Below are positions 53,465-63,097 of a stretch of 64,000 bases of DNA, piece after piece; position 1 is the first letter of the stretch; each line of letters begins with the position of its first letter. The DNA lies in assembly GCA_963727495.1 (NCBI GenBank), contig CAVSGQ010000006.1, positions 186,001 through 250,000 of the forward strand, read 5' to 3'. Made by a program: the position numbers and the translations under genes. Origin of the DNA: Actinophytocola sp963727495. Its GTDB lineage: Bacteria > Actinomycetota > Actinomycetes > Mycobacteriales > Pseudonocardiaceae. The notes beneath the pieces are model-generated. The model searched no databases. It was given only the letters and a program-made list of their open reading frames with translations, and was not told where the DNA came from.

Positions 53465-54613
53465 ATGCCCGCCGAGCGGCTGTTGCCCAACCGGGAAGCA
53501 GAGGACCTCGTCAAGCTGACCAGGGAGATCGCGCGGGACGAGCTCGCGCCCCTCGCGTCGCGGTACGAGGAGGAGGAGCGCTTCCCGCGCGAGCAGTTCC
53601 GGCTGCTCGGCCGCAGCGGGCTGCTCGGCCTGCCCTACCCGGAGCGCTGGGGCGGCGGCGGGCTGGGCTACGAGGTCTACCTGCAGGTTCTCGAGGAGGT
53701 CGCGACCGCCTGGATGTCGATGGGCGTGGGGCTGTCGGTGCACGTGATGTCCTGCTTCGCGCTGGTCGAGTACGGGTCGGAGGAGCAGCGCGAGCGCTGG
53801 CTCGGCGACATGCTCGGCGGCGAGTTGCTCGGAGCGTACGCGCTGTCCGAGCCGCAGGCCGGGTCCGACGCGGCGGCCCTGTCCACGAGGGCGGTGCGCG
53901 AGGGCGAGCGGTACGTCGTCGACGGGGTGAAGGCGTGGATCACCCACGGTGGCCACGCCGACTTCTACACCACGATGGTGCGCACGTCGCCGGACGGCGG
54001 GCACGGGATCAGCTGCCTGCTGGTGGACGCGGCGACGCCCGGGCTGTCCGCGGCCCCGCCCGAGCGCAAGATGGGCCTGACCGGCTCGACGACCACCCAG
54101 ATGATCTTCTCCGGCGCCGCGGTGCCCGCGGACCGCCTGCTGGGCGCGGAGGGCGAGGGGCTCAAGATCGCGCTTACCGCGCTGTCCTCCGGCCGGCTCG
54201 GCATCGCCGCGTGCTCGGTGGGCCTCGCGCAGGCCGCGCTCGATGAGGCGGTGGCCTACGCGCGCGGCCGCTCGCAGTTCGGCAGGCCGATCATCGAGTT
54301 CCAGGGCGTGGAGTTCCTGCTGGCCGACATGGCCGCCGCGGTCGAGTCGGCGCGGGCGACCTACCTGGAGGCCGCCCGCCGGCGCGACCGCGGGCTGCCG
54401 TTCACCCGCCAGGCGTCCGTCGCGAAGTTGGTCGCCACCGACGCGGCGATGAAGGTCACCACGGACGCGGTGCAGGTGCTCGGCGGCGCGGGCTACACCC
54501 GGGACTTCCCGGTGGAGCGCTACCTGCGGGAGGCCAAGGTGGCGCAGATCTTCGAGGGCACCAACCAGATCCAGCGCATGCTGATCGCCCGCGAGCTGCG
54601 CAAGGCCCGGTAG
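53465..54613 (+). CDS. acyl-CoA dehydrogenase
   Basis: A 382-residue flavoenzyme with the family blocks ALSEPQAGSDAAAL, the FAD-contact WITHGG, GRSQFGRPI, and catalytic glutamate E364 in FEGTNQIQRMLIAREL. It introduces the alpha-beta double bond of acyl-CoA esters in beta-oxidation or branched-chain catabolism, passing electrons to ETF. GGAGGAG lies seven bases before the ATG. It stands alone and ends at a strong inverted repeat. Confidence 0.93.
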   Translation: MPAERLLPNREAEDLVKLTREIARDELAPLASRYEEEERFPREQFRLLGRSGLLGLPYPERWGGGGLGYEVYLQVLEEVATAWMSMGVGLSVHVMSCFALVEYGSEEQRERWLGDMLGGELLGAYALSEPQAGSDAAALSTRAVREGERYVVDGVKAWITHGGHADFYTTMVRTSPDGGHGISCLLVDAATPGLSAAPPERKMGLTGSTTTQMIFSGAAVPADRLLGAEGEGLKIALTALSSGRLGIAACSVGLAQAALDEAVAYARGRSQFGRPIIEFQGVEFLLADMAAAVESARATYLEAARRRDRGLPFTRQASVAKLVATDAAMKVTTDAVQVLGGAGYTRDFPVERYLREAKVAQIFEGTNQIQRMLIARELRKAR

Positions 54614-54620
54614 AGCTTCG

Positions 54621-54675
54621 GTCACGCCTCCCCGAACCGACCCCCCACACACCCGAACCGACTCGGGGAGGTGAC
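54621..54675. terminator. bidirectional terminator between convergent genes
   Basis: GTCAC-G-CCTCCCCGA (54621-54635) pairs with TCGGGGAGG-TGAC (54663-54675), with one small bulge. It lies between the acyl-CoA dehydrogenase and the convergent alcohol dehydrogenase. CCGAACCGAC also recurs in the loop. Confidence 0.7.
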
Positions 54676-54681
54676 GACGAC

Positions 54682-55677
54682 CTACCTGACGGTGATGACG
54701 ACCTTCGCGCGGGCGTGCTCGGTCTCCAGGTAGCGGATGGCCTCGGGGACCTCGTCGAGCTTGTAGGTCCGGTCGACGACCGGCGTGATCCGGCCCGCCT
54801 CGGCGAGCTCCCGCAGCGAGGTCAGGAACTCCTTGGACGCCGAGGTCTGCAGGACGCACAGCCGGTAGCGGACGAAGCGGGACACCAGCATCGCCCGGAG
54901 GATGAGCGCCATCGGACCGACCAGGCTGCCGCCGCGGGACACCCCGCCCCCGGACAGCACGACCGTGCCGCCGGGAACGAGCACGCGCCGCAACGCGGCC
55001 AGCGAGTGGTTGCCCACGAGGTCGAACACGACGTCGTAGCGTCGCTCGCCGCGGGTGATGTCCTCCGTGGTGTAGTCCACGACGCGGTCCGCGCCGAGCC
55101 CGGCGACCAGCTCGACGTTGCGGGTGCTGCACACGGCGGTGACCTCGGCGCCGAGGTCCTTCGCGAGCTGCACGGCGAACGTGCCCACGCCACCCGACGC
55201 GCCGTTGATCAGGACGTGCTGTCCCGGCCGCACCTGCGCCACGTCCCGCAGGCCCTTGAGCGCGGTGTGGCCGGCCAGTGGCAGCGCGGCGGCCTGCTCG
55301 AACGTGAGGTTGGCCGGCTTGCGCTCCACGAGGTTCGCCGGCACGCAGACGTACTCCGCGAACGCCCCGTCGGTCTCGCCGAGGTCGCCGAACACCTCGT
55401 CGCCTGGCGCGAACCCGTCCACGTCCGCGCCGACCGCCTCGATCCGGCCGGCGAAGTCGCGCCCGCGGACGAGCCGCTTCGGGCCGCGGCGGGTGAAGTT
55501 GGCGCCGGCCAGCCGCGCCAGGTACGGGTCGCCCCGCATGACGTGCCAGTCGTAGGCGTTGAGCGAGGCCGCGTGCACCCGCACGAGGACCTCGTCGCCG
55601 GCGGGCGCCGGCGACTCCACATCGCGTAGCTCGAGGACATCCGGCGAGCCGTACCGGTCGGACACGATTGCCTTCAC
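54682..55677 (-). CDS. zinc-free NAD(P)H-dependent alcohol dehydrogenase/quinone reductase
   Basis: A 331-residue MDR-superfamily oxidoreductase: GroES-like N-terminal domain (VLVRVHAASLNAYDWHVMRGDPY, RGRDFAGRIEAVG) and Rossmann domain with INGASGGVGTFAVQLAKDLGAEVTAVCS. The zinc-binding cysteines and histidine of classical alcohol dehydrogenases are absent, which puts it in the quinone oxidoreductase/enoyl reductase group. The GTG at 55677 is chosen where the fold begins. The substrate is unknown. Confidence 0.87.
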   Translation of the reverse strand: MKAIVSDRYGSPDVLELRDVESPAPAGDEVLVRVHAASLNAYDWHVMRGDPYLARLAGANFTRRGPKRLVRGRDFAGRIEAVGADVDGFAPGDEVFGDLGETDGAFAEYVCVPANLVERKPANLTFEQAAALPLAGHTALKGLRDVAQVRPGQHVLINGASGGVGTFAVQLAKDLGAEVTAVCSTRNVELVAGLGADRVVDYTTEDITRGERRYDVVFDLVGNHSLAALRRVLVPGGTVVLSGGGVSRGGSLVGPMALILRAMLVSRFVRYRLCVLQTSASKEFLTSLRELAEAGRITPVVDRTYKLDEVPEAIRYLETEHARAKVVITVR

Positions 55678-55738
55678 CGGACCAACGTAGGACCGCCCGG
55701 GCGAACCGGACATCCGGGACGACCCCTAGGTGAGGCCC

Positions 55739-56950
55739 TTATTCCTGGTAGAACGGGTTGGCCGTGACGCCGAGCCCGCCGGCCTCGTCGAAGTGGTGCA
55801 CCTCGCGCCCGCCGACGAACACCCGCACCGCACGGCTCATCACGTCCAGCGGATCGCCCGACCACAGCACGAGGTCCGCGTCCAGACCCGGCCGCAGCGC
55901 GCCGACCCGGTCGTCGATGCCCATGATCCGCGCCGGGTTCACCGTGATCGCGCGCAGCGCGGTCTCCGAGTCCAGGCCCTCCTTCACCGCGAAGGTCGCC
56001 TGGTGGACCAGGTAGTCGATCGGCACCACCGGGTGGTCGGTGGTCAGCGCGATGAGCACCCCGGCGCGCGCCAGGATCCCCGGGTTGCGCATGTGCCGCT
56101 TGCGAACCTCCACTTTGGACCGCCCGACGATGAGCGGGCCGACGATCACCGGAATGTCCTTGCCCGCCAGCGTGTCCGCCAGCAGGTGGCCCTCGGTGCC
56201 ATGGTTCAGGACGAGCCGGTAGCCGAACTCCTCGGACAGCCGGATCGCCGTCGCGATGTCGTCCGCGCGGTGGCTGTGCTGGCACCACGGCAGCTCGCCG
56301 TCGAGCACCCGGACCAGGATCTCCTGGGTGTTGTCCCGTTCGAACGGCTTGCCCTCGCGGACCGCCCACTCCCGTGCGGCGCGGTAGTCCTGCGCCCGGG
56401 TGAACGCGTCACGGATCACCGCGGCCACGCCGAGCCGGGTGGACGGCAGCTTCTTCTCGTCGCCGTAGACCCGCTTGGGGTTCTCGCCCAGCGCGCTCTT
56501 CACGCTGACCGGCTCGCGCACGAGCATGTCCTCGACCGTGCGGCCCCACGACTTCACCGCCACGGTCTGCCCGCCGATCGGGTTGCCCGACCCGGGTTTC
56601 ACGACCACCGTCGTCACCCCGCCGGCCAGCGCGTCCCGGAAACCCTCGTCGTCCGGGTTGATCCCGTCCAGCGCGCGCAGCCGGGCCCCGTTCGGGTCGG
56701 TCATCTCGTTGACGTCGACGCCGGCCCAGCCGTCACCCTCCTCGTACACGCCGACGTGGCCGTGCGCCTCGACGAAACCGGGCAGCACCCAGGTGCCCGC
56801 CGCCTCGACGATCTCCGCGTCGTCCGGGATGTCCACATCGGCCTCCGGGCCGACGGCGACGATCACCCCGTTGTCCACCAGGACGGTGCCCCCCTCGATG
56901 GGGTCACCGTCCACCGGAACGACATAGCCACCCGTGACAGCAGTACTCAC
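55739..56950 (-). CDS. amidohydrolase (imidazolonepropionase-like)
   Basis: A 403-residue metal-dependent hydrolase: N-terminal beta-sandwich (GTVLVDNGVIVAVGPEADV), the metal-binding H63-G-H65 (LPGFVEAHGHVGV), later histidines in CQHSHRADDIATAI and LNHGTEGHLLAD, and the aspartate in LTTDHPVVPI, followed by the returning sandwich strand (RPGLDADLVLWSGDPLD). The fold hydrolyses C-N bonds in cyclic amides or related compounds; the substrate is not evident. It ends ten bases from the epimerase start region and is probably cotranscribed with it. Confidence 0.87.
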   Translation of the reverse strand: MSTAVTGGYVVPVDGDPIEGGTVLVDNGVIVAVGPEADVDIPDDAEIVEAAGTWVLPGFVEAHGHVGVYEEGDGWAGVDVNEMTDPNGARLRALDGINPDDEGFRDALAGGVTTVVVKPGSGNPIGGQTVAVKSWGRTVEDMLVREPVSVKSALGENPKRVYGDEKKLPSTRLGVAAVIRDAFTRAQDYRAAREWAVREGKPFERDNTQEILVRVLDGELPWCQHSHRADDIATAIRLSEEFGYRLVLNHGTEGHLLADTLAGKDIPVIVGPLIVGRSKVEVRKRHMRNPGILARAGVLIALTTDHPVVPIDYLVHQATFAVKEGLDSETALRAITVNPARIMGIDDRVGALRPGLDADLVLWSGDPLDVMSRAVRVFVGGREVHHFDEAGGLGVTANPFYQE

Positions 56951-56961
56951 AGCCGTGCAAC

Positions 56962-57882
56962 CTACCCGTGCAGCGGGCGGATCCCCCACCGGCCGGTCCA
57001 CTCCTCACCGGGTGCCAGGGTGATCAGGTCGGTGCCGGAGTTCAGCGCGTCGGGCGGGCACGTCATCGGCTCGATCGCGACCGCGCGGGCGCCCTTGCCC
57101 GGGTAGTCGCCGGGCGTGAACACCTGCACCCAGCCGAAACAGGGCTCGGCCCACACCTCGACACCCGCGCCGTCGCGGGTGACCGAGTGGTGCACCAGGC
57201 CGTCGTCGCCGGGCACGCAGTCGCCGAACGCGGTGTCCAGCTCCACCCCGGCCAGCGGGCGGCCGTCGCGGAAGTCCAGGTCGGTGCCGTCCAGCGACTG
57301 CGGCTTGCCGGTCGGCACCATGGTCTCCGGGTCGACCGGCAGCACGGTGCCGGCCGCAAGGGTCAGCACGCAGTCGTCGACGTCGGTCCCGCCGGGACGC
57401 GGGAACGGGTGCGCGCCGACGCCGAAGGGCATCTCCGCCGTACCGGCGTTGCGCACGGTGTGCGTCACGGTCAGCCCGCCCGGGGCGCCGTCGAGCGCGT
57501 ACCCGATCGTCGTGCGGAACGGGAACGGCCAGCCCTGCTGCTCGCCGACCTCGACGGCGAGGGTGACCGCGCCGTCACCGCGCTCGGCGACCGTCCACTC
57601 CTCACGCCGGACAAGCCCGTGGATCGCGTTGCTTCGCGCCGGTTCGGTGACCTCCAGCTGCTGGCGCACGCCCGCGTGCGACCAGGTGGCGCCGCCGACC
57701 CGGTTGGGCCAGGGCACGAGCACCGCGCCGGCGCTCATCGGTGGCAGCTCGTCGGCGCCGAACGTCTCCAGGTACGGCACGCCCGACACCTCGAAGGCCC
57801 GCAGCGACGCGCCGACCATGGTCACGACCGCGCGCGCGTCACCGCTGGCGATCTCCAGTTGCTCCCCGGTAGGTCTGCTCAT
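56962..57882 (-). CDS. aldose 1-epimerase (galactose mutarotase family)
   Basis: A 306-residue mutarotase-fold protein with the catalytic set H88 (NAIHGLVR), H158 (GVGAHPFPRPG) and E271 (VAIEPMTCPPDALNSG), plus R61 in WPNRVGG. It interconverts alpha and beta anomers of hexoses; actinobacterial relatives without a galactose operon may act on other sugars. It ends 11 bases before the amidohydrolase start, so the two are likely one transcript. No ribosome-binding site is clear. Confidence 0.88.
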   Translation of the reverse strand: MSRPTGEQLEIASGDARAVVTMVGASLRAFEVSGVPYLETFGADELPPMSAGAVLVPWPNRVGGATWSHAGVRQQLEVTEPARSNAIHGLVRREEWTVAERGDGAVTLAVEVGEQQGWPFPFRTTIGYALDGAPGGLTVTHTVRNAGTAEMPFGVGAHPFPRPGGTDVDDCVLTLAAGTVLPVDPETMVPTGKPQSLDGTDLDFRDGRPLAGVELDTAFGDCVPGDDGLVHHSVTRDGAGVEVWAEPCFGWVQVFTPGDYPGKGARAVAIEPMTCPPDALNSGTDLITLAPGEEWTGRWGIRPLHG

Positions 57883-57910
57883 GCACACAAACCTTATTGC
57901 GCCGGTCGTG

Positions 57911-59308
57911 TCACTCCCGCAACGCCTGCGGGTCCAGGTCCCTGACCTGCTCACCCGTGGCGCGCAGGTACAGACGGTTGACCACCCACAACAGAACGCC
58001 GACGCCGACCAGGACCAGCGCGACGTAGTAGTCGGAGCCCGGCCGGCCGGACAGCACCGGCAGGGCGAGCCAGACACACAGGACCGCGGCGGCCACCGGC
58101 GCCCAGGTCGGCGCCCGGAAGTGCCGGTGCGCCACGGTCTCCCGGCGCAGCACCAGCACCGCGACGTTGACCACGGCGAACACGCAGAGCAGCAGCAGCG
58201 CGGTGGTGCCGCCCAGCTTGCCCACCGCGTCCTCGCCCGCGGTCGCGACCAGCACGGCCGCGGCGGCGCTGGTGACCAGGATGGACACCCACGGGGTGCG
58301 CCGCGCCGCGTGCACCGTGCCGAAGCTCCGGGGCAGGATGCGCTCGCCGGCCATCCCGTACAGCAACCGGCTGGCCATCAGCATGTTGATCAGCGCCGAG
58401 TTGACCACCGCGAACATGCCGATCCACTCGAAGACCCAGCTCGGGAAGCCCGGCGCGCCGACGCCGATCACCTCGAGCAGCGCGCCCGATCCCGCGTCGG
58501 ACAGGTCCTCGGCGGAGACCAGCAGCGACGACGTGAGCGCGACCAGCACGTAGATGAGCGCCGCGGTGGCCAGCCCGGACAGCAGCGCCCGCGGGAAGAC
58601 CCGCGCGGGGTCGCGGGTCTCCTCGGCCATGTTGACCGAGTCCTCGAAGCCGACCATGGCGAAGAACGCGAGCGAGGTGGCCGCGGTGACGGCCAGCAGC
58701 CAGTTCGTGTCCGCGGTGTCGATGTCGGCGAGCCGGCCGGGGTCGCCCTTGCCGCCCGCGAGGGCGTAGCCGCCGATCCCGATGACGATCACCAGGCCGG
58801 AGATCTCGACGCAGGTGAGCACGGCGTTGGCCTTCACCGACTCGGCCACGCCGATGAAGTTGACCAGCGCCAGCAGCGCGACGAACGCGACCGCGACGAC
58901 CGCCACCGCGGTGCCGGAGAGCTCCACGTCGACCGCGGCCGGCAGGTAGGTCCCGGCGAACGCCCTGGCCGCGGCCGACGCGGAGGTGATGCCCGAGCAC
59001 ATCACCGCGAACGCCACCACGAAGGTCAGGAAGGGCCGGCGGAACGCGCGGTTCGTGTAGAGCGCCGCGCCGGCCGCCCGCGGGTACTTGCCGACCAGCT
59101 CCAGGTAGGCGAACGCGGTGAGGAACGCCACCGCGAAGGCGACCAGGAACGGCAGCCACAGCGCGCCGCCGACGCGCTCGGCCACGCTGCCGGTCAGCGC
59201 GTAGATGCCGGTGCCGAGAACGTCGCCGATCACGAAGAAGTACAGCAGCTTCGGGCCCATGACACGCCGCAGGGCCGGTGATCTGTCGGCAGTCACGGCA
59301 CCGAGCAT
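57911..59308 (-). CDS. APC superfamily amino acid permease
   Basis: A 465-residue transporter with twelve predicted helices. VIGDVLGTGIYALTGSVAE in helix 1 holds the GxG substrate loop, and FFAMVGFEDSVNMAEETRDPARVFPRALL is the hallmark of helix 6 and the following loop in the APC family. It imports amino acids or polyamines by proton coupling. The ATG at 59308 is favoured; a GTG at 59296 would shorten it by four residues. It ends 28 bases before the epimerase start region on the same strand. Confidence 0.88.
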   Translation of the reverse strand: MLGAVTADRSPALRRVMGPKLLYFFVIGDVLGTGIYALTGSVAERVGGALWLPFLVAFAVAFLTAFAYLELVGKYPRAAGAALYTNRAFRRPFLTFVVAFAVMCSGITSASAAARAFAGTYLPAAVDVELSGTAVAVVAVAFVALLALVNFIGVAESVKANAVLTCVEISGLVIVIGIGGYALAGGKGDPGRLADIDTADTNWLLAVTAATSLAFFAMVGFEDSVNMAEETRDPARVFPRALLSGLATAALIYVLVALTSSLLVSAEDLSDAGSGALLEVIGVGAPGFPSWVFEWIGMFAVVNSALINMLMASRLLYGMAGERILPRSFGTVHAARRTPWVSILVTSAAAAVLVATAGEDAVGKLGGTTALLLLCVFAVVNVAVLVLRRETVAHRHFRAPTWAPVAAAVLCVWLALPVLSGRPGSDYYVALVLVGVGVLLWVVNRLYLRATGEQVRDLDPQALRE

Positions 59309-59319
59309 GCCCGATCCGG

Positions 59320-60576
59320 TCAGGCCGGTGCGCGGTACCGCCAGAACGCGGGCAGGCAGGCCACCGCGGCGACGGCGAGGACGATCACCAGCACTCCCCC
59401 GCCGGAGGCGGCCGCGGCGGTGCCGGCACCGGCCGCGGTCCACCCGTGCACCAGGTCGGCGATCCGCGGGCCGCCCGCGACGACCACGGTGAACACGCCC
59501 TGCATGCGGCCGCGCATCTCGTCGGTGGCCGCGGACTGCAGGATCGCGCTGCGGTAGACCATGCTGACCATGTCGGCGGCGCCGGCGAGGACCAGGAAGA
59601 CGACGGCGAGCCACAGCGCGTGCGCGAGCCCGAAGCCGATGACCGCGGCGCCCCAGGCGCAGACGGCGACCGTGACGCCGACGCCGTGCCGCCGGATGGT
59701 GCGGATCCAGCCGGAGGCGAGCCCGCAGAGCAGCGCGCCGACCGGGATCGCGGCGTAGAGCCAGCCGAGGGCGAGGCCGCCGCCGGGCGGGTCGCCGAAG
59801 GTGCGCTCGGCCATCTCCGGGAACAGGGCGCGGGGCATGCCGGCGACCATCGCGATGATGTCCAGCAGGAACGACGCGAGCAGCACGTTCTTGGCGGCGA
59901 GGTAGCGGAACCCGTCGGCGATGTCGCGGAGCCCGGCGCGGCGGCGGACGCCGTCGAGCGGGGGCATGCGGGGGAACCCGGTCATCATCACCGTCGCGGC
60001 GACCAGGGCCGCGGAGTCGATGAGGTAGAGCACCGGCAGGCCGGCGAGCGGCATCAGCGCGCCGGCCAGCAGCGGACCGAAGACCATGCCGAACGAGGAG
60101 ACGGTGGCGGTGAGCGCGGTGGCCGACGGGAGCAGGCCGAGCGGCACGATCCGGGCGACCGCGGCGGTGCGGGTGGGCATGTTGACCGCGACGAAGGCCT
60201 GCTGGACCGCGAGCAGCCCGAGGACGAGCCAGACGCTGTCGGCGTGGGTGGCGGCCTGGGCCCAGAAGGCGACGGAGGTGAGGGCGACCGCGACGTTGCT
60301 GACGAGGATGACGGTCCGCCGGTCCACGGCGTCGGCGATCGCGCCGCCCCAGAGCCCGAAGACGAGCAGCGGGACGAGCCCGAACAGCCCGGTGAGCCCG
60401 ACGTAGCCGGACGAGCCGGTGATGTCGAAGACCTGCTTGGGCACGGCCACGGTGGTCAGCTGGCTGCCGACGGCGGTGATCGCGGTCGACCCCCAGAGCC
60501 GGCGGAACGCCGGTACCCGCAGCGGTCGCGTGTCGATGGCGATCCGGCGCACCCGGCCACCCGCGAGAACCCCCAC
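59320..60576 (-). CDS. MFS transporter (EntS-like)
   Basis: A 418-residue major facilitator with twelve hydrophobic segments, the pattern AFRRLWGSTAITAVGSQLTTVAVPKQVFDITGSSGYVGL, and GGAIADAVDRRTVILVSN (the loop 2-3 motif A). This arrangement belongs to the DHA3/EntS subgroup, which exports siderophores or drugs. The start is uncertain: GTG 60576 or GTG 60552. It lies directly upstream of the permease gene on the same strand, with 11 bases between them. Confidence 0.87.
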   Translation of the reverse strand: MGVLAGGRVRRIAIDTRPLRVPAFRRLWGSTAITAVGSQLTTVAVPKQVFDITGSSGYVGLTGLFGLVPLLVFGLWGGAIADAVDRRTVILVSNVAVALTSVAFWAQAATHADSVWLVLGLLAVQQAFVAVNMPTRTAAVARIVPLGLLPSATALTATVSSFGMVFGPLLAGALMPLAGLPVLYLIDSAALVAATVMMTGFPRMPPLDGVRRRAGLRDIADGFRYLAAKNVLLASFLLDIIAMVAGMPRALFPEMAERTFGDPPGGGLALGWLYAAIPVGALLCGLASGWIRTIRRHGVGVTVAVCAWGAAVIGFGLAHALWLAVVFLVLAGAADMVSMVYRSAILQSAATDEMRGRMQGVFTVVVAGGPRIADLVHGWTAAGAGTAAAASGGGVLVIVLAVAAVACLPAFWRYRAPA

Positions 60577-60725
60577 GAGGAGAGCTTAGGCCCGCTAACG
60601 AACCGATTTTCGTGATGGTCACCACGGGGAGTCACGACGGCGGCCTGTGGCCTCCGGCCCCCGATCACCAGGCTACCGGCGACCACCGACACGAACGCGG
60701 CCGCGAACAGGGGGGCTGTGGACGG

Positions 60726-61400
60726 CTACGGACCGAGCCGCTCGACCTTCCACGTGTCGCGGCGCAGCTTGAACTGGAGCCGGTCGTGCATGCGGTCGCG
60801 GCGGCCCTGCCAGAACTCGACCACCTCGGGGCGGATGCGCCAGCCGCCCCAGTGCGGCGGTACCGGCACCACCTCGGAGTCGGCGAAGCGGCGCTGCACG
60901 TTCGCGAGCGCGGTCTCCAGGGCGTGCCGGCCGCTGACCACGATCGACTGCGGCGAGGCCCACGCACCGAGCTGCGAGCCGCGCGGGCGGCTGGCCCAGT
61001 AGGTCGCCGTCTCGGCCGGGCTCACCTTCTCCACCACGCCGCGCACCGTCGCCTGGCGGTGCAGCGTGTACCAGGGGAACGTGGCCGACGCGTACCGGGT
61101 GGCCATCAGGTCGTGGCTCTTCGACGAGGTGTAGTTCGTGAAGAACACGACGCCGCGCTCGTCGAGGCCCTTGCACAGCACCGTGCGCGAGGCCGGCAGG
61201 CCGTCGGCGTTCGCGGTGGCCAGGACCATCGCGTTGGGCTCGGGTGCGGCCGCGCGGATGGCGTCGTCCAGCCACCGCTGCAGCTGCTCGTACCAGGTCG
61301 CGGCCAGCTCCCCCTCGCTGAGCGTTCCCTCCTCGTAGGAGACCCGCATCTTCGGCAACTCGACTGCGATGCTGCTGGGCGCGAGCTCGGCGTCCGTCAT
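60726..61400 (-). CDS. pdxH: pyridoxamine 5'-phosphate oxidase
   Basis: A 224-residue FMN enzyme: MRVSYEEGTLSEGELAATWYEQLQRWLDDAI, the FMN site MVLATANADGLPASRTVLCKGLDERGVVFFTNYTSSKSHDL, RGSQLGAWASPQS, and the conserved C-terminal RLQFKLRRDTWKVERLGP. It oxidises pyridoxamine and pyridoxine phosphates to pyridoxal phosphate. AGGAG lies eight bases before the ATG. The 148-base gap to the MFS gene on one side and the 169-base gap to tetR on the other show nothing recognisable. Confidence 0.95.
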   Translation of the reverse strand: MTDAELAPSSIAVELPKMRVSYEEGTLSEGELAATWYEQLQRWLDDAIRAAAPEPNAMVLATANADGLPASRTVLCKGLDERGVVFFTNYTSSKSHDLMATRYASATFPWYTLHRQATVRGVVEKVSPAETATYWASRPRGSQLGAWASPQSIVVSGRHALETALANVQRRFADSEVVPVPPHWGGWRIRPEVVEFWQGRRDRMHDRLQFKLRRDTWKVERLGP

Positions 61401-61569
61401 GCTGGGGTCTCCTAGCCGTGTAGGGATTGCCACACAGTCCGCATATCGAGCGAGGGCCTTGCCGCCGATCGCCGGAAAGCCCTCACCGTCGAAGGTACGG
61501 GGATTTCGCCCGCACGGAAACACCACGCCGGGTGATGACGCCCACCCGAATCGATCCCGCCCGGGAGAA

Positions 61570-62205
61570 CTACGCCGGACGGGTGATGGCCGCGAGGAAC
61601 ACCTCGCGGATCTCGGAGGCGACCGCCTCGACGGGGAGCGGCGGCTGGTGCGCCTGCCACTCGCGCAGGATGCCGGTGACCGCGCCCACGAGCGCGATCG
61701 CGGTCAGGTGGTAGTCGCGCCGCGGCGCGAACCCCGCGTCGGCCGCGCGGTTGCACTCGGCCTCGATGAAGTCCGTGTAACGGGTGAACCACTCCCGGTG
61801 CTGGACCTCCATCGCGTCGCTGATCCCCGGCGCCTCGACGTAGTTCAGCCGCGGGTAGCGCGGGTCGGCGGTCACCGCCGTGACGAACGCGTCGAGCAGC
61901 CTCGTGATCCGGGTCAGCGGCTCGGCGTCGGCGAGCGAGTCGAGCACCGGCAGCAGGTGCCTCATCGCCTCGTCGTTGATGTGCTCGTGCAGTTCGAGCA
62001 GCAGCGCCTCCTTGCTGGCGAACTTCTCGTAGAAGTTCCTGGTCGACACGCCGGCCCTGGCACAGAGGTCGGCGATCTTGGTCTTGTGGTAGCCGCGCGA
62101 GGTGAACTCGTCCAGCGCGGCCTCGAGCAACCGCTCCCGCCGCTCGGCGCGCCGCCGCTCGGTGTCGACACCCCGGTACGTGCGGCTCTGCGCGGCCTGC
62201 CCCAT
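61570..62205 (-). CDS. TetR family transcriptional regulator
   Basis: A 211-residue regulator with helix-turn-helix YHKTKIADLCARAGVSTRNFYEKFASKEALLLELHEHI after a basic N-terminus (TERRRAERRERLLEAALDEF), and a helical ligand domain. It is followed by pdxH 169 bases on and preceded by ureD 145 bases upstream, both on the same strand, so its target is not obvious. The ATG at 62205 has no strong ribosome-binding site. Confidence 0.87.
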   Translation of the reverse strand: MGQAAQSRTYRGVDTERRRAERRERLLEAALDEFTSRGYHKTKIADLCARAGVSTRNFYEKFASKEALLLELHEHINDEAMRHLLPVLDSLADAEPLTRITRLLDAFVTAVTADPRYPRLNYVEAPGISDAMEVQHREWFTRYTDFIEAECNRAADAGFAPRRDYHLTAIALVGAVTGILREWQAHQPPLPVEAVASEIREVFLAAITRPA

Positions 62206-62350
62206 CGGACCTACTCCCTCAGCTTTCGCCTCGGCTGCTTCGACGCCGGGAATTCTCCAACCGAACGGCTCGGTTCAGGTGGTCCAATTTCTGGAAATGT
62301 GAGTTACCAGACGTGCGGGCCGGCGAGGACGCACCAACAGGCGAACCGTT

Positions 62351-63097
62351 CTACACCCCGCCGGGCCCCGCGGGGTCCGAGGTCCCCCGCCCCGCCGCGC
62401 CGCCGAGGTGGCGCAGCGCGGTCACGGCGTCGTCGGCCAGGACGGTGGTGAGGGTGCCGCCGGCGGCGAGCGGGCTGCGTGACCACCACTCGCCGCTCGC
62501 CGGCTCCGGGCACGTCGCGTCGAGGCACAGCTCGGTGGCCAGGACGCGCTTGCCGGCCAGGTACGCCACGCTCGCGTCCAGCGCGGGGTCGCCGACGGTC
62601 AGCCGCTGGCGCAGCACCGGGCGGCCGCCGCGGACCACGGTCGTCGTCGTGGTCAGCGTGCCGGGGCGCTCGCCGGCGCGGCCCAGCACGAGGACCTCGC
62701 GGGTGCGCAGGCGCGCGTCCGCCGCCAGGTCGGCCGCCAGCTCGGCGCGGTGCCGGGCACGAGCGGTGACCACCGTCGGCTCCGGGAGGTACTCGGCCGA
62801 CGCGCCCTCGGCGAGGCGCAGGTCGACCAGCGAGTGGCTCGGGGCGCCGTGCGGGCCGGGCAACGCCACCGCCGCCGCGATGCCGGTCAGCACCAGGGCC
62901 GCCCCGGGTCCCACCCGGACGGTCAGGGCCAGCTCGTCGCCACCCAGCGGGCTCGCCGCCGAGCCGACCAGGTGGACCACCGCCGGGCCGGACGTGCCGC
63001 GCGCCGGGATCAGCGTCAGCGGCGCCGCCGAGCGCAGCACGCGGACCACGTCGCGCCCGCCGCGGTGCTCGACCTCCAGGCGGGCCTCGGCCCTCAC
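62351..63097 (-). CDS. ureD: urease accessory protein UreD
   Basis: A 248-residue UreD/UreH protein: PLTLIPARGTSGPAVVHLVGSAASPLGGDELALTVRVGPGAALVLTGIAAAVALPG, then EYLPEPTVVTARARHRAELAADLAADARL, both typical strands of the family. It is the scaffold that docks the UreF-UreG complex on apo-urease for nickel insertion. Its GTG start overlaps the ureG stop by four bases. It is the last gene of the urease operon seen here. Confidence 0.88.
   Translation of the reverse strand: MRAEARLEVEHRGGRDVVRVLRSAAPLTLIPARGTSGPAVVHLVGSAASPLGGDELALTVRVGPGAALVLTGIAAAVALPGPHGAPSHSLVDLRLAEGASAEYLPEPTVVTARARHRAELAADLAADARLRTREVLVLGRAGERPGTLTTTTTVVRGGRPVLRQRLTVGDPALDASVAYLAGKRVLATELCLDATCPEPASGEWWSRSPLAAGGTLTTVLADDAVTALRHLGGAAGRGTSDPAGPGGV

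Noticed and set aside
57911..60625. A single 904-codon gene joining the permease with upstream DNA
   Set aside because: The first half is an out-of-frame reading of the MFS gene; the permease begins at its own start near 59308.
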